Positions 1-8,815 of a stretch of DNA of 64,000 bases are shown piece after piece (the first letter of the stretch is position 1; every line of letters begins with the position of its first letter). The stretch spans positions 124,001 through 188,000 of the forward strand of contig JADJWL010000005.1 in assembly GCA_016716385.1 (NCBI GenBank), in the 5' to 3' direction. The translations under genes and the position numbers were made by a program. Below the pieces are notes generated by a model that was not told the DNA's origin, did not search any database, and saw nothing but the letters and a program-made list of their open reading frames with translations. Source of the DNA: Bryobacterales bacterium (GTDB lineage: Bacteria > Acidobacteriota > Terriglobia > Bryobacterales > Bryobacteraceae).

Positions 1-854
1 CTGTTCTCGCTGCGTTAGCGGTTGCTGCCGGATCGGAAGCGTTTGCCCAGGCGAAGCCTCTGCCGGGGCCAATTCCAGCGAACGCAATCTCCCTCGACAT
101 CTCCACCGAGTATGCGGAGCACGGAGTCCACGCGATTGGCCATACCGATCCAGCATTCTTCAAGCAGCTTGCGGCGCTGATCGGCGCCGAGAATGCGACG
201 GCCAGCGAGGCGGCCCATCCTTTCATGGTCCTGGTGCGGAATGACGCCCGCGAGAACATAGCAAGGGTCTGCATGCGCCTCCCCAGAATCAGCCCTGACG
301 GACGGCAGATCGAAGGATACATCAACTTCGCGCCAGTTCGTTTCGTCCCGGGCCGGACGATGGTTTTTACGCCGGATCCAGGGCTGACGGCCAGCCTGCA
401 CCGCGTGATTGCGCCAGGTACGCCGACAGGTCTGAGTTCCGAGCTCCGGGCGGCGTCGGCTGCGATGGTGGCTTCGGTGGACAGCTATCGTTTTCAGAGC
501 GCAATGGTTTCGCTCGATTCGGTGTGGTTTGAGTCAAAGAAAGTTGTGGGTCCGGATCGCGCGGGGAATATCCAGGAGGAAACCGGGCGGCTCGCTGCAT
601 TGAAGGCTGTGAGGGATCTCTTGCTTGACCTGTCCGTTGCCGATGCTGACGTGCGAGCGCGGCTGGAAGAGGCCAAGGCCGCCTCCGGATATGACCGCGC
701 CGCTGGGAGATTCGATCGCGGGGTAACGGCTGCCAGAGGGGTTGCGAGTTCCACTTTGATGATGTGGGACATGCGGAATCGCGCCGACGCCGCGGTCTGG
801 CTCGGCAATTTGATTGCACAGACTGAACAGGAAGTGGCTCGAATTCACCGCTAA
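1..854 (+). CDS. Exported protein of unknown function, 5' end cut by window
   Basis: The reading frame is open from the first bases (codons in phase with position 3) to the TAA at 852-854, so the gene begins before the window. The first visible residues, ending in 'GSEAFAQ', look like the hydrophobic tail and cleavage site of a signal peptide, so the mature protein is probably exported. About 284 residues are visible. There are no cysteines or catalytic motifs that I recognise apart from a single Cys near residue 92; the second half is Ala/Arg-rich and predicted helical. Its last codons (IAQTEQEVARIHR) recur as a degraded copy at 1374-1421, which suggests a former tandem paralogue. I do not recognise the family. 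Confidence 0.75.
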   Translation, partial: VLAALAVAAGSEAFAQAKPLPGPIPANAISLDISTEYAEHGVHAIGHTDPAFFKQLAALIGAENATASEAAHPFMVLVRNDARENIARVCMRLPRISPDGRQIEGYINFAPVRFVPGRTMVFTPDPGLTASLHRVIAPGTPTGLSSELRAASAAMVASVDSYRFQSAMVSLDSVWFESKKVVGPDRAGNIQEETGRLAALKAVRDLLLDLSVADADVRARLEEAKAASGYDRAAGRFDRGVTAARGVASSTLMMWDMRNRADAAVWLGNLIAQTEQEVARIHR

Positions 855-876
855 AATAGTAAAGGAAGTAACGACA

Positions 877-1299
877 ATGACGATGCCTTTCTTGAGAACT
901 AAGTGGGTACACTTTGCCTTCCTGGCATTCCTTTTTCTGGGTGGTCACGACTCCGTGAAAGCCCAATCATGGACGATTGAGTCTTCTAATGGCTACGTCG
1001 CTGCCGGCGATACAGCCGTCTCGAGCGGGACCGGGTGGTACGTCAACCAAAGAGGAAAATGCACCAATCACATAGTGGAATTTAATTACTCGGTCTGGCA
1101 GTCAGTTCACTGGAATTGTTGGTATACAGGCGCGCCAGCGCTAGGATGGGCTCAGATGGGGCCCAGTGGTGACCAGGTAGACGGCATGTCGGACTTGATG
1201 CGTTATTCTCCCTCGCTGGGCATTCACGTAACTTCGCAGTGGTTCTGCGACGGCGGCTACGGTATCGGAATTTTTGTGTTGAATGAGGATGGCTGTTGA
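877..1299 (+). CDS. Small secreted four-cysteine protein, unknown
   Basis: The start at ATG 877 is chosen because AAAGGAAG lies at 861-868 at good spacing and because the N-terminus then forms a clean signal peptide (positive residues, hydrophobic stretch about residues 11-22, cleavage near 'VKAQ-S' at 30). The mature part is about 110 residues, rich in Trp, Gly and Ser, with Cys62, Cys81, Cys124 and the C-terminal residue Cys140, so two disulfides are possible. The base composition is visibly more AT-rich than the flanking genes. It lies 22 bp after the preceding gene and is followed by a decayed copy of that gene's tail. No family recognised; a structural or adhesive beta-rich secreted protein would fit, but that is a guess. 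Confidence 0.72.
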   Translation: MTMPFLRTKWVHFAFLAFLFLGGHDSVKAQSWTIESSNGYVAAGDTAVSSGTGWYVNQRGKCTNHIVEFNYSVWQSVHWNCWYTGAPALGWAQMGPSGDQVDGMSDLMRYSPSLGIHVTSQWFCDGGYGIGIFVLNEDGC

Positions 1300-1373
1300 T
1301 GGCAGTTATTTGGGCCATGAGGAGTCTACGAGCAAGTCCTCAGATGACCCAGAACTGACGATCTCTGCGGCGG

Positions 1374-1421
1374 CAGTCAATCGCGCAGACCGAGATCGAA
1401 GTAGGGCGAATTCACCGCTGA
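1374..1421 (+). pseudogene. Decayed 3' tail of a paralogue of the gene ending at 854
   Basis: Read in frame to the TGA at 1419-1421, this stretch encodes SIAQTEIEVGRIHR, against LIAQTEQEVARIHR at the end of the gene at 1-854. By eye 11 of the last 13 residues match, while about 11 of 41 nucleotides differ, several of them synonymous; the final 13 bases before the stop are identical. An upstream in-frame stop at 1356-1358 closes the frame, so only the tail is left. This is best read as the remnant of a diverged tandem paralogue rather than a recent direct repeat. Confidence 0.6.
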
Positions 1422-1437
1422 AGTGAAGCGACGGAGC

Positions 1438-2859
1438 CTACTCCAGCTCCCCGACACGATGAATCTTCATGAGATTCGTCGTGCCGGGATGTCCGACGGG
1501 CTGGCCTGCGACGAAGACGACAGTATCGCCCGCGCGGACGAACCCTTTCTCCTGCAACATCCGGTCTGAGAGGGCCAACATGTCGTCAGTCGACGCCGCC
1601 TTGTCCGCCAGGATCGCCGTGACTCCGAACTGGATTGCCAGGCGCCTTGCCACTTCGGCGTTCGGCGTCAGTGCGTACACGGGGTCTTCCGGATGCAAGC
1701 GTGCGATCTGCCGAGCACTGGAGCCGCTTTCGGTAAACACGACGACCGCGTCGATGTTCTTCTCCTCCGCGGCGTAATAGGCAGAACGCGCAATGATCTC
1801 GGCGCGGCTGGGATTCTGAAAGCGGATGCGCTCACGCCGGTCGTAGGCGGCGAGCGATGCCTCGGTCTCGGCGGCGATCCGCGTCATGTAGCGCACGGCT
1901 TCCAGGGGATAGCGCCCGATTGACGTCTCCGCCGAGAGCATCACCGCGTCGCTGCCGTCGTAGATCGCATTGGCGACGTCGCTCACTTCGGCGCGGGTCG
2001 GCACGGGGCTGTTGACCATGGATTCGAGCATCTGCGTCGCCGTAATGACAAACTTCCCGGCCTGCCTGGCCAGACGGATGATCTCTTTTTGGATGAAGGG
2101 CACCCGTTCCAATGCCACCTCCACCCCCAGGTCGCCGCGCGCCACCATGACGCCGTCGGCGGTGGCGATGATCTCGCCGATGTTCTCCCAGGCTTCCGGC
2201 TTCTCGATCTTGGCGATCACCGGGACTGCCGCCGCCTGCGCCCCCATGTAGCGCCGCAACCGGTTGACGTCCTCGGCCGAGCGGACGAAGGACAGCGCCA
2301 GGAAGTCCACTCTGTGGTGCAGACCGAAGCGCAGGTCGGAGAGATCCTTGTCGGTAATCGCGTCGGTCGATACGGCGACACCGGGCAGGTTGATGCCTTT
2401 GTTATCGCCGATCGTGCCGCCTTCGATCACGTCGAAGATGACGGTGGCGCCATCGGTGCTCAGCGCGCGCAGTTCCACGGCGCCGTCGGCGAGCAGAACG
2501 CGGTCACCTTGCTTCACGTCATAGGCGAAACGGCTGTAGGTCGTGTAGGCGCGCCGGCAATTGCCCAGGACCGGTTCGGTGGTGATCTCAAAGCGGGCGC
2601 CCGTTTCCAGTTCGCAGAACCCTTCTTCGAACGTGCCGAGGCGGATCTTCGGGCCCTGCAAATCGAGAAGGATTCCGACATGGCGTCCCAGCGCCTCGGC
2701 GGCCGCCCGAATCGCCTCAATTCGCTCGGCGTGCTTTTCCTGCGTGCCGTGCGAGGCGTTCAAGCGGATCACGCTGGCGCCTGTCTCCAACAGGCGGCTC
2801 AGGATCTCCGGCGAATCGCTCGCCGGCCCGAGAGTCGCCACGATCTTTGTGTTCGGCAT
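1438..2859 (-). CDS. pyk: Pyruvate kinase
   Basis: Pyruvate kinase converts phosphoenolpyruvate and ADP to pyruvate and ATP, the last step of glycolysis, in the cytoplasm. The 473-residue product from ATG 2859 begins MPNTKIVATLGPAS, the usual pyruvate kinase N-terminus. The active-site signature with the catalytic lysine (VIAKIEKPEAWEN) is followed by the metal and substrate loop MVARGDLGVEV and by TATQMLESM. A C-terminal domain of normal length ends near VGELE. A longer in-frame start at 2931 is possible but adds 24 unrelated residues and would run into the divergent uppP gene. Only 33 bp separate the two divergent starts. Confidence 0.97.
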   Translation of the reverse strand: MPNTKIVATLGPASDSPEILSRLLETGASVIRLNASHGTQEKHAERIEAIRAAAEALGRHVGILLDLQGPKIRLGTFEEGFCELETGARFEITTEPVLGNCRRAYTTYSRFAYDVKQGDRVLLADGAVELRALSTDGATVIFDVIEGGTIGDNKGINLPGVAVSTDAITDKDLSDLRFGLHHRVDFLALSFVRSAEDVNRLRRYMGAQAAAVPVIAKIEKPEAWENIGEIIATADGVMVARGDLGVEVALERVPFIQKEIIRLARQAGKFVITATQMLESMVNSPVPTRAEVSDVANAIYDGSDAVMLSAETSIGRYPLEAVRYMTRIAAETEASLAAYDRRERIRFQNPSRAEIIARSAYYAAEEKNIDAVVVFTESGSSARQIARLHPEDPVYALTPNAEVARRLAIQFGVTAILADKAASTDDMLALSDRMLQEKGFVRAGDTVVFVAGQPVGHPGTTNLMKIHRVGELE

Positions 2860-2892
2860 GGTAAAGGCGTTACCCTGACATTGTCCCACCCT

Positions 2893-3717
2893 ATGACCCT
2901 GCTCCAAGTCATCGTGCTCGCGATTGTCCAAGGATTCACTGAATTTTTACCAATCAGTAGCTCAGCTCACCTTGCCTTGGCGCCCTGGCTTCTCGGCTGG
3001 GAAGATCAGGGACTGACGTTCGACATCGCCTTACACCTCGGCACGCTCCTGGCAATCCTGGTCGTGTTCGGACGCTCCTGGATACAGATTGCGGCGCAAG
3101 GGCTCGGGATGCGGTTCGGTTCGGACGGGGACCTCATCCGAATGCCGAACCTGCTCTGGACCCTTGCCGCCGCCAGCATGCCTGTCGCCGTGGCCGGCCT
3201 GATGTTGAAGGATCAGGCCGAACAGTGGAGGGACCCGTTCCTCATCGGGGGAATGCTGGTGGGAGTCGGGATCCTGATGGGGATCGCGGACGTCCGCGGC
3301 AGACGGAACAAGGCGCTTGCCGACGTGAGCTTCCTCGACGCGATGATCATCGGTGCGGCACAGGCGCTGGCGATCGTCCCCGGGACCTCCCGCAGCGGGA
3401 TCACGATCACGGCGGCCCTGTTCCGGCACGTGGACCGCGCCGCCGCCGCGCGGTTCTCCTTCCTGCTGTCGACTCCGGCCATCGCCGGCGCGGCCGCCAA
3501 GGCTTTCTACGATTTGCACAAAGCGGGAGGCATTCCGCCCGAGTTGCAGGTCCAGTTTGCCGCCGGTATCGCCGTCAGCGCCGTCACCGGCATGGCGGTG
3601 ATCCTGTTCTTCCTCAGCTTCCTCAAGCGGTACAGCCTGCGATTCTTCGTGTACTATCGCGTCGTCTTTGGCATAATAATAATCGCTCTAGCTTTCTTCC
3701 GCCGGCCAGCGGGATGA
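2893..3717 (+). CDS. uppP: Undecaprenyl-diphosphatase
   Basis: UppP (BacA) dephosphorylates undecaprenyl pyrophosphate in the cytoplasmic membrane, recycling the lipid carrier of peptidoglycan and other surface polymers. From ATG 2893 the product is 274 residues, normal for the family, and starts MTLLQVIVLAIVQGFTEFLP. The two signature motifs are present: EFLPISSSAH near residues 15-25 and PGTSRSG in the second half. Several hydrophobic helices span the sequence. The in-frame region upstream of 2893 is antisense to pyk and is not part of the gene. The stop overlaps the ftsK start (ATGA at 3714-3717), so the two are probably translated together. Confidence 0.95.
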   Translation: MTLLQVIVLAIVQGFTEFLPISSSAHLALAPWLLGWEDQGLTFDIALHLGTLLAILVVFGRSWIQIAAQGLGMRFGSDGDLIRMPNLLWTLAAASMPVAVAGLMLKDQAEQWRDPFLIGGMLVGVGILMGIADVRGRRNKALADVSFLDAMIIGAAQALAIVPGTSRSGITITAALFRHVDRAAAARFSFLLSTPAIAGAAAKAFYDLHKAGGIPPELQVQFAAGIAVSAVTGMAVILFFLSFLKRYSLRFFVYYRVVFGIIIIALAFFRRPAG

Positions 3718-5965
3718 AGTTCCTTACACCCACCCACCACCGGCGCCTCAACGAGGCGACCGGGGTCGTGTTGCTTTTCGGCGGCGTGCTGATCTGGCTG
3801 AGCCTGATCTCCTACCGGCCCGATGACCCATCCCTGAACACCGCTGCGGGGAGCGTGCGTCCGGTCAACCTGATCGGAGTGGCGGGAGCCTACTTCTCGG
3901 ACCTGCTGCTCCAGTGCCTGGGTCTGACCGCCTATTTCCTGCCGGTCCTGCTGTTCCTTCTCGCCTGGAAATGGATCCGCTCCGAGCCTCTCGATACCCC
4001 GGGAGCGAAGTTGCTGGGCGCCGCGGTGCTGCTGGCTAGCCTGAGTGTCGGGCTGTCGCTGGCCGGACCGTGGCTCGTGTACGGGGGCGCGATTCACGCC
4101 GGCGGCATGGCCGGACTGGTCCTGGCCGGCGCTGCCCGCGCCGCATTCAATCTTACCGGGGCGGCACTGATCACCCTGGCCGTGGCAATCGTTTCGATCT
4201 ACCTGCTGACGGCGTTCAGCATGTCCGCCGCGGCGTCCTGGGTCCTGCGGCCGGTCCAGGCAGTCGGCGGGTGGTGGCGCGGCGTGGTGTCCGGCTTGAA
4301 GCGTCCCAAGACGAAGAAGCCCGCCAAAACGCAGACTACCCGCATCATTCCCGATCCGGAGCCGGAGGCGGAGGACGCTCCCGAACTTCCGTTCCAGGAG
4401 ATTCCGATCTGTCCGCTCGACGAGGACACGCCTCCCTGGGAAGAGCCGGAACCGGCAAGGACTCCGGAAGTCCAGACTGCCGCCTACTCCCAGGAGCATC
4501 CAGTCTACGTCCGTCCCTCGACCTCCCTGCTCAACGAGGCCGCCGGCCGGCCGGCTTATGATGAGGTGGAACTGCAGGACATCGCCGTGCGCGTGAAAGC
4601 GAAGTTCGAAGAGTTCAACGTGCGTGGGTCTGTCGTGCAGATCAACCCTGGCCCCGTCGTGACGACGTTCGAGTTCAAGCCCGACGCCGGGATGAAGTAC
4701 AGCCGCATCACCACGCTGAGCGAAGACCTGTGCCTTGGTCTGCAGGCGGAATCGATCCTGATCGAGCGCATTCCGGGGAAGCCCACCGTCGGCATCGAAG
4801 TGCCGAATACGCGGCGCGAGGTGATCAGCCTGCGGCAGATGATCGAGTCCGACGAGTTCCGCAATGCGCCATCGAAGCTGACGATCTCGCTCGGCAAGGA
4901 CATCAACGGGCGCATGAAAGTGGCGGCGCTCGAATCGATGCCGCACCTGCTGATCGCCGGCTCGACCGGGGCGGGGAAGAGCGTGATGATCAACTCGATG
5001 ATCATGTCGATCCTGTACAAGTCGACGCCGGACGAAGTGCGGATGATCATGGTGGATCCGAAGCGCCTCGAACTCGGTCTGTACGAAGGCATCCCGCACC
5101 TGCTGACGCCCGTCATCACCGACGCCAAGAAGGCGACCAACGCGCTCAAGAACGCCGTCGTCGAAATGGAGCGGCGCCTGCGGCTGCTGGCCGAGTACGG
5201 CGTCCGAAACATCACGCAGTTCAATGAGCGCCTGGAGGAACTGCGCCAGGAAAACGAAGGTCTCAGCGAGGCGGCCGAAGATCTGCGGCCGTTGCCCTAC
5301 ATCCTCATCCTGATCGACGAGCTGGCGGACCTCATGATTCTCGAAGGCCGCAACGTGGAGGAATCCGTGACGCGGCTGGCGCAGATGGCCCGCGCCGTCG
5401 GGATGCACCTGGTGCTTGCCACGCAGCGGCCGAGTGTCGACGTGATCACGGGCCTGATCAAGGCGAACTTCCCGGCGCGCATCAGCTTCCGCGTCGCGAC
5501 CCGCGTCGACTCGCGCACCATCCTCGACACGCAGGGCGCCGAGCACCTGTTGGGGAAAGGCGACATGCTGTTCCTGCCGCCGGGATCCTCGCGGCTGGTC
5601 CGCGTCCACGGGGCATTTGTCACGGAGACGGAGATCAACCGCGTCGTGAGCTTCTGGAAGGCGCAAGCCCAGCCTGAATACGACGATTCCTTCCTGGCGC
5701 CGCCTCGGCGACGAAGAAGGTGGAGGCGGCGAAGCCGGCGGGACAGGATCCGATGTACGAAGATGCGCTGCGCGTGGTCCTCGAAATGGGCAAGGCATCG
5801 ACGTCGATCCTGCAGCGCCGTTTGCGGCTTGGCTATGGCCGCGCGGCCCGCATCCTCGACATGATGCATCGCGACGGCATCATCGGTCCGCCCGACGGCA
5901 GCCGTCCCCGCGAGGTCCTGAAACGCCCCGACTGGATCCACGAGGTCGAGGATACGCTGCGGTAA
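3714..5965 (+). CDS. ftsK: DNA translocase FtsK (frameshifted near 5700)
   Basis: FtsK is a membrane-anchored hexameric DNA pump at the division septum that clears chromosome termini. The product from ATG 3714 has an N-terminal four-helix membrane domain (about residues 15-180), an acidic/proline linker, the motor with Walker A GSTGAGKS and Walker B ILILIDELADLM, and the DNA-reading gamma winged helix. The gamma domain (MYEDALRVVLEMG, LGYGRAARILDMM, PREVL) lies in the -1 frame relative to the motor. The switch is needed within 5697-5705, after 'DDSFLAPP'; a single missing base in CCGCCTCGG would restore about 749 residues. Read without correction, the motor frame continues as an Arg-rich nonsense tail to 5864. 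No slippery heptamer is visible, so sequencing error or a real mutation is likelier than programmed shifting. Confidence 0.9.
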
Positions 5966-5968
5966 GTC

Positions 5969-6550
5969 GTGGAACGCCTTCCCTACCCGGCGACTTCCCT
6001 CGCGGCGCCATACTCCGGATTGCGTCTGCCCGCCGCCGTGCTGCTCGACAACGTTCGCAGCATGTACAATGTCGGGGCGTTCTTTCGGACGGCCGACGGA
6101 GCGGGGCTCGAGAAGCTCTACCTGTGCGGGATCACCGCGCGCCCGCCGAAACCGGCCATCGCAAAGACCGCTCTCGGCGCCGAGGAAACCGTGCCCTGGG
6201 AGCACTCCTGGGAACCCGCTCCCATCCTGGACGCGTTGCGGGCGCGATCCTACGAACTCGCCGCCATTGAGACTTCCGTGCGCGCCGTGGATCTGTACGA
6301 CTGGACCCCGCGGTTTCCTGTCTGTGTCGTCTTCGGCCACGAAGTGGATGGCGTGCGGCCCGAAGTCAGTGAGGCCTGCGACACCCATGTGCGCATCCCG
6401 ATGCTCGGGCGGAAGCATTCGCTCAACGTCGCGACCGCCGGGGGCGTTGTGCTGTACGAACTGCTGCGCAAGTACCGCCGGCTTTACAGCGAGAGCGGCC
6501 AGTCGCGCCCGGAGGGCTGGCCCGGCCGCGGTGTGGCGGGCGGCAGGTAG
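5969..6550 (+). CDS. SpoU/TrmH-family RNA 2'-O-methyltransferase
   Basis: SPOUT-fold methyltransferases of this family move a methyl group from S-adenosylmethionine to a ribose 2'-hydroxyl in tRNA or rRNA. The family hallmarks are all visible: LDNVRSMYNVGAFFRTADG (motif 1), VVFGHEVDGV (motif 2) and IPMLGRKHSLNVATAGGVVLYE (motif 3, the knotted SAM site). The 193-residue length suits a single catalytic domain without an RNA-binding extension, so the target cannot be named. Translation starts at GTG 5969, three bases after the ftsK stop. The last 67 bp overlap, tail to tail, the end of the sulfatase gene on the other strand. Confidence 0.9.
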   Translation: MERLPYPATSLAAPYSGLRLPAAVLLDNVRSMYNVGAFFRTADGAGLEKLYLCGITARPPKPAIAKTALGAEETVPWEHSWEPAPILDALRARSYELAAIETSVRAVDLYDWTPRFPVCVVFGHEVDGVRPEVSEACDTHVRIPMLGRKHSLNVATAGGVVLYELLRKYRRLYSESGQSRPEGWPGRGVAGGR

Positions 6551-7836
6551 TCGTAGGTGTCGTGCATCCAGGCGCTCAGCGTGGCTTCGAGTTCGCGCCG
6601 CACGGCAACGTAGCCGGCGTGCGTCGCCAGGTTCGTGAACTCGTTCGGATCCTTCTCGAGGTCGTACAACTCCAGCACCGGCCGCGAAGGTTGCAGCAGG
6701 CGGAGATGATGCGGCTGCAATCCGCCGCGGCGCGCCTGTTCGAGATACGACTTCCAGGTGACCGAGTCCGCCAGGTCCCATGCCGGGCGGTACGGGAAAT
6801 GCGGCGCGGCGTTGAAGATCAGCTTGTAGCGGCGGGTGCGGACGGCGCGGATGGGGTCGAAATTGTCATGCCAGTTGCGCTCGGCGAAGATGGCGTCGCG
6901 CGGCCGATAAGCCCCGCCGGTGAGCAGCGGCAGAAAGCTGCGGCCCTGCATCTTCTCCGGCGTCATGCCACCGGCTGCCTCGATCCACGTGGGAGCGAGG
7001 TCGACGTGCGAGATCAATTCGCTGCGCACGCTGCCCGGCGCCACCCTTCCGGGCCAGCGCACGATCAGCGGGACGCGCAGGCCGGGGTCATAGCAGGTGC
7101 CTTTGGCGCCGGGGAAGGGAAGGCCGTTATCGCTCGAGAACACGACCATCGTGTTCTCCGCCAGGCCGTGTTTGTCGAGAAGTCCGAGAATCTCACCGCA
7201 CTCGGCATCCATCCGCGCGATCGCGTCGTAGTAGTGGGCCAGGTCCTCGCGCACAGCGGGCGTGTCCGGCAGGTAGGGTGGGACGCCCACCGACACCGGA
7301 TCGTGCGGCGGTGAGAACATGCCCGGCCTGTAGGGGCGGTGCGGGTCGGTAAACCCGAGTTGCAGGAAGAATGGCCGGTCCGTCGGCAGCGCATCGAAGA
7401 AGCGGGAAAATGGTGTTCCGCGCGGCCCATAGAAGTCCCAGCGCTTGTCGAATTCCGGCCCCTGGTGCACCTTCCGGAACGCGCCAGTGTAGTACCCGCG
7501 CTGCTTCAGGACGTCGCGGAACGTCACTTCCCAGGGGGGCAGAGGCGTATGCAGGCGGGATGTGGCGGTCGTGTGCGGTGCGCACCCGGTGAACACGGCC
7601 GAACGGTTCGGACTGCATTGCGGGGAAGCCACATAGCAATGCTCGAAGCGCATACCTTCGGCCGCGAGCCGGTCCAGGTGCGGTGTGCGGATGGCGCGGT
7701 TGCCGTAGCAGCCGAGGTCGGGGACGCTATGGTCGTCGGAGAAGAGAAAGACAATGCCCGGCGGCTGCCCGCCTGCCTGAGCGTATGCGGGCGTCGCCAG
7801 AGCTCCCTGGATCAGTGAACGGCGAGTGACGCGCAT
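6484..7836 (-). CDS. Exported sulfatase
   Basis: This 450-residue protein belongs to the type I sulfatases, which hydrolyse sulfate esters using a formylglycine made from an active-site cysteine. The maturation motif C-x-P-x-R is intact (CSPNR, Cys74), so activation by a formylglycine-generating or anaerobic maturation enzyme is expected. Metal-binding residues appear in FLFSDDHS near residue 33 and in the later FSSDNGLPFPG segment. The N-terminus MRVTRRSLIQGALATPAYAQ is a short Tat-type signal, so it acts outside the cytoplasm. The substrate cannot be told. It lies 12 bp downstream of the exported protein gene at 7849-8727 and may be co-transcribed with it. Confidence 0.9.
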   Translation of the reverse strand: MRVTRRSLIQGALATPAYAQAGGQPPGIVFLFSDDHSVPDLGCYGNRAIRTPHLDRLAAEGMRFEHCYVASPQCSPNRSAVFTGCAPHTTATSRLHTPLPPWEVTFRDVLKQRGYYTGAFRKVHQGPEFDKRWDFYGPRGTPFSRFFDALPTDRPFFLQLGFTDPHRPYRPGMFSPPHDPVSVGVPPYLPDTPAVREDLAHYYDAIARMDAECGEILGLLDKHGLAENTMVVFSSDNGLPFPGAKGTCYDPGLRVPLIVRWPGRVAPGSVRSELISHVDLAPTWIEAAGGMTPEKMQGRSFLPLLTGGAYRPRDAIFAERNWHDNFDPIRAVRTRRYKLIFNAAPHFPYRPAWDLADSVTWKSYLEQARRGGLQPHHLRLLQPSRPVLELYDLEKDPNEFTNLATHAGYVAVRRELEATLSAWMHDTYDYLPPATPRPGQPSGRDWPLSL

Positions 7837-7848
7837 CCGGGCAGGATA

Positions 7849-8727
7849 TCACCCCTCGATGGATTCAAAGACAAGACGCAAGTAGGGCCGCGCTTTGTAT
7901 TCGATCCGGAAAGGCAGGCCCGGAGGCGTCCCGTCCACGTACCACAGGCGGAAGGGTGTCTTCTCGCGCTTGGCTTCCGCCTCGATGACGCCTTCCAGGC
8001 GGATCGCGCGCTCGCTCCGCTTGGGATCGGGCGTTTTGCGTGTGCGCAGTTGAAAGCGCTGTCCCTGATGGAGAAACAACGACGACGTTTCCCGCTTGCC
8101 GTCGCACATCGCGCTCCACATCGTTTGCAGGAACGGCAGTCCGTCGCGGGGCGCGCTCGTCAACTCCGGAGGGTCGCTGGAGAAGTCGCGCCGGACCCAG
8201 GACACCAGATCGTTGAACTGGCTCCACGTCAGGCGCGATGGCGCCGCCACCGCCTTCTTGCTTATCTGCAGGCGCCCCCCGGCCGCTGAACCCTGGACGG
8301 CGATGTAGTGCGTCAACTCGCCTGCCTCGCGTTCGAGAGCGGCTTTGGCTTCGGCGAAGCTTTCCTCGCGCGAGGCGCTGATGAAGCCGAAGTACGCGTA
8401 ATCGCTCGCCCGCGCTACTTCCTGCACGAATCCCATCCGGTTGAGACCCCTGGCCCGGGCCGGATCGGAGCCTCCGGCGAACTCAAGGCGCAGCACGCCT
8501 TCGCTTTCGCTGGCCGATGCCCAGCCGCCTCCGACGTCGGAGCGCGAGACCAGAGGGATGTTCAACAGAGTTACCGTCGCGTTGGCACGGTACCGGATTC
8601 GCGCGGCCCCGCCTCGGGCTCCCGGCCAGCCATCGATGAGGAGGGGTGCGGCCTGAGCCGCGCCCGTGCAGAATCCGGCTGCAAGCCGCAGCCAGGTGCG
8701 CCGCGTCCACAAGTGCCCAATCTCCAC
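7849..8727 (-). CDS. Exported protein of unknown function, Tat-like signal
   Basis: A 292-residue product beginning with a GTG codon; TTG 8712 is an alternative start with AAGGAG better placed. The N-terminus carries TRRTWLRLAAGFCTGAAQAAP, a twin-arginine-like signal. The remainder has no transmembrane segment and no motif I know. The central part is rich in Ala and Glu, and the C-terminal half contains several beta-like segments (FRLWYVDGTPPGLPFRIEY, RPYLRLVFESIEG) that read like a lipoprotein-localisation or DUF3108-type fold, though I cannot confirm this. It precedes the sulfatase by 12 bp on the same strand, suggesting a shared transcript and a shared extracellular role. Confidence 0.75.
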   Translation of the reverse strand: MEIGHLWTRRTWLRLAAGFCTGAAQAAPLLIDGWPGARGGAARIRYRANATVTLLNIPLVSRSDVGGGWASASESEGVLRLEFAGGSDPARARGLNRMGFVQEVARASDYAYFGFISASREESFAEAKAALEREAGELTHYIAVQGSAAGGRLQISKKAVAAPSRLTWSQFNDLVSWVRRDFSSDPPELTSAPRDGLPFLQTMWSAMCDGKRETSSLFLHQGQRFQLRTRKTPDPKRSERAIRLEGVIEAEAKREKTPFRLWYVDGTPPGLPFRIEYKARPYLRLVFESIEG

Positions 8728-8815
8728 TCCTTCAGCATGACAGGTTCCGGCTTACAACAGGATGTCACCGGGGTGAAGAGTTCACGACATTTACGGCACG
8801 AAACGTTCTTTAGCT

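Noticed and set aside
5690..5720. Programmed -1 frameshifting in ftsK
   Set aside because: No X-XXY-YYZ slippery heptamer or following structure is evident, and no such control is known to me for ftsK; a plain indel is simpler.
3654..5798. A 714-codon open frame on the minus strand opposite ftsK
   Set aside because: It is a shadow of GC-rich ftsK codons, is rich in Arg, Asp and His, and matches no family; ftsK itself has all expected motifs.
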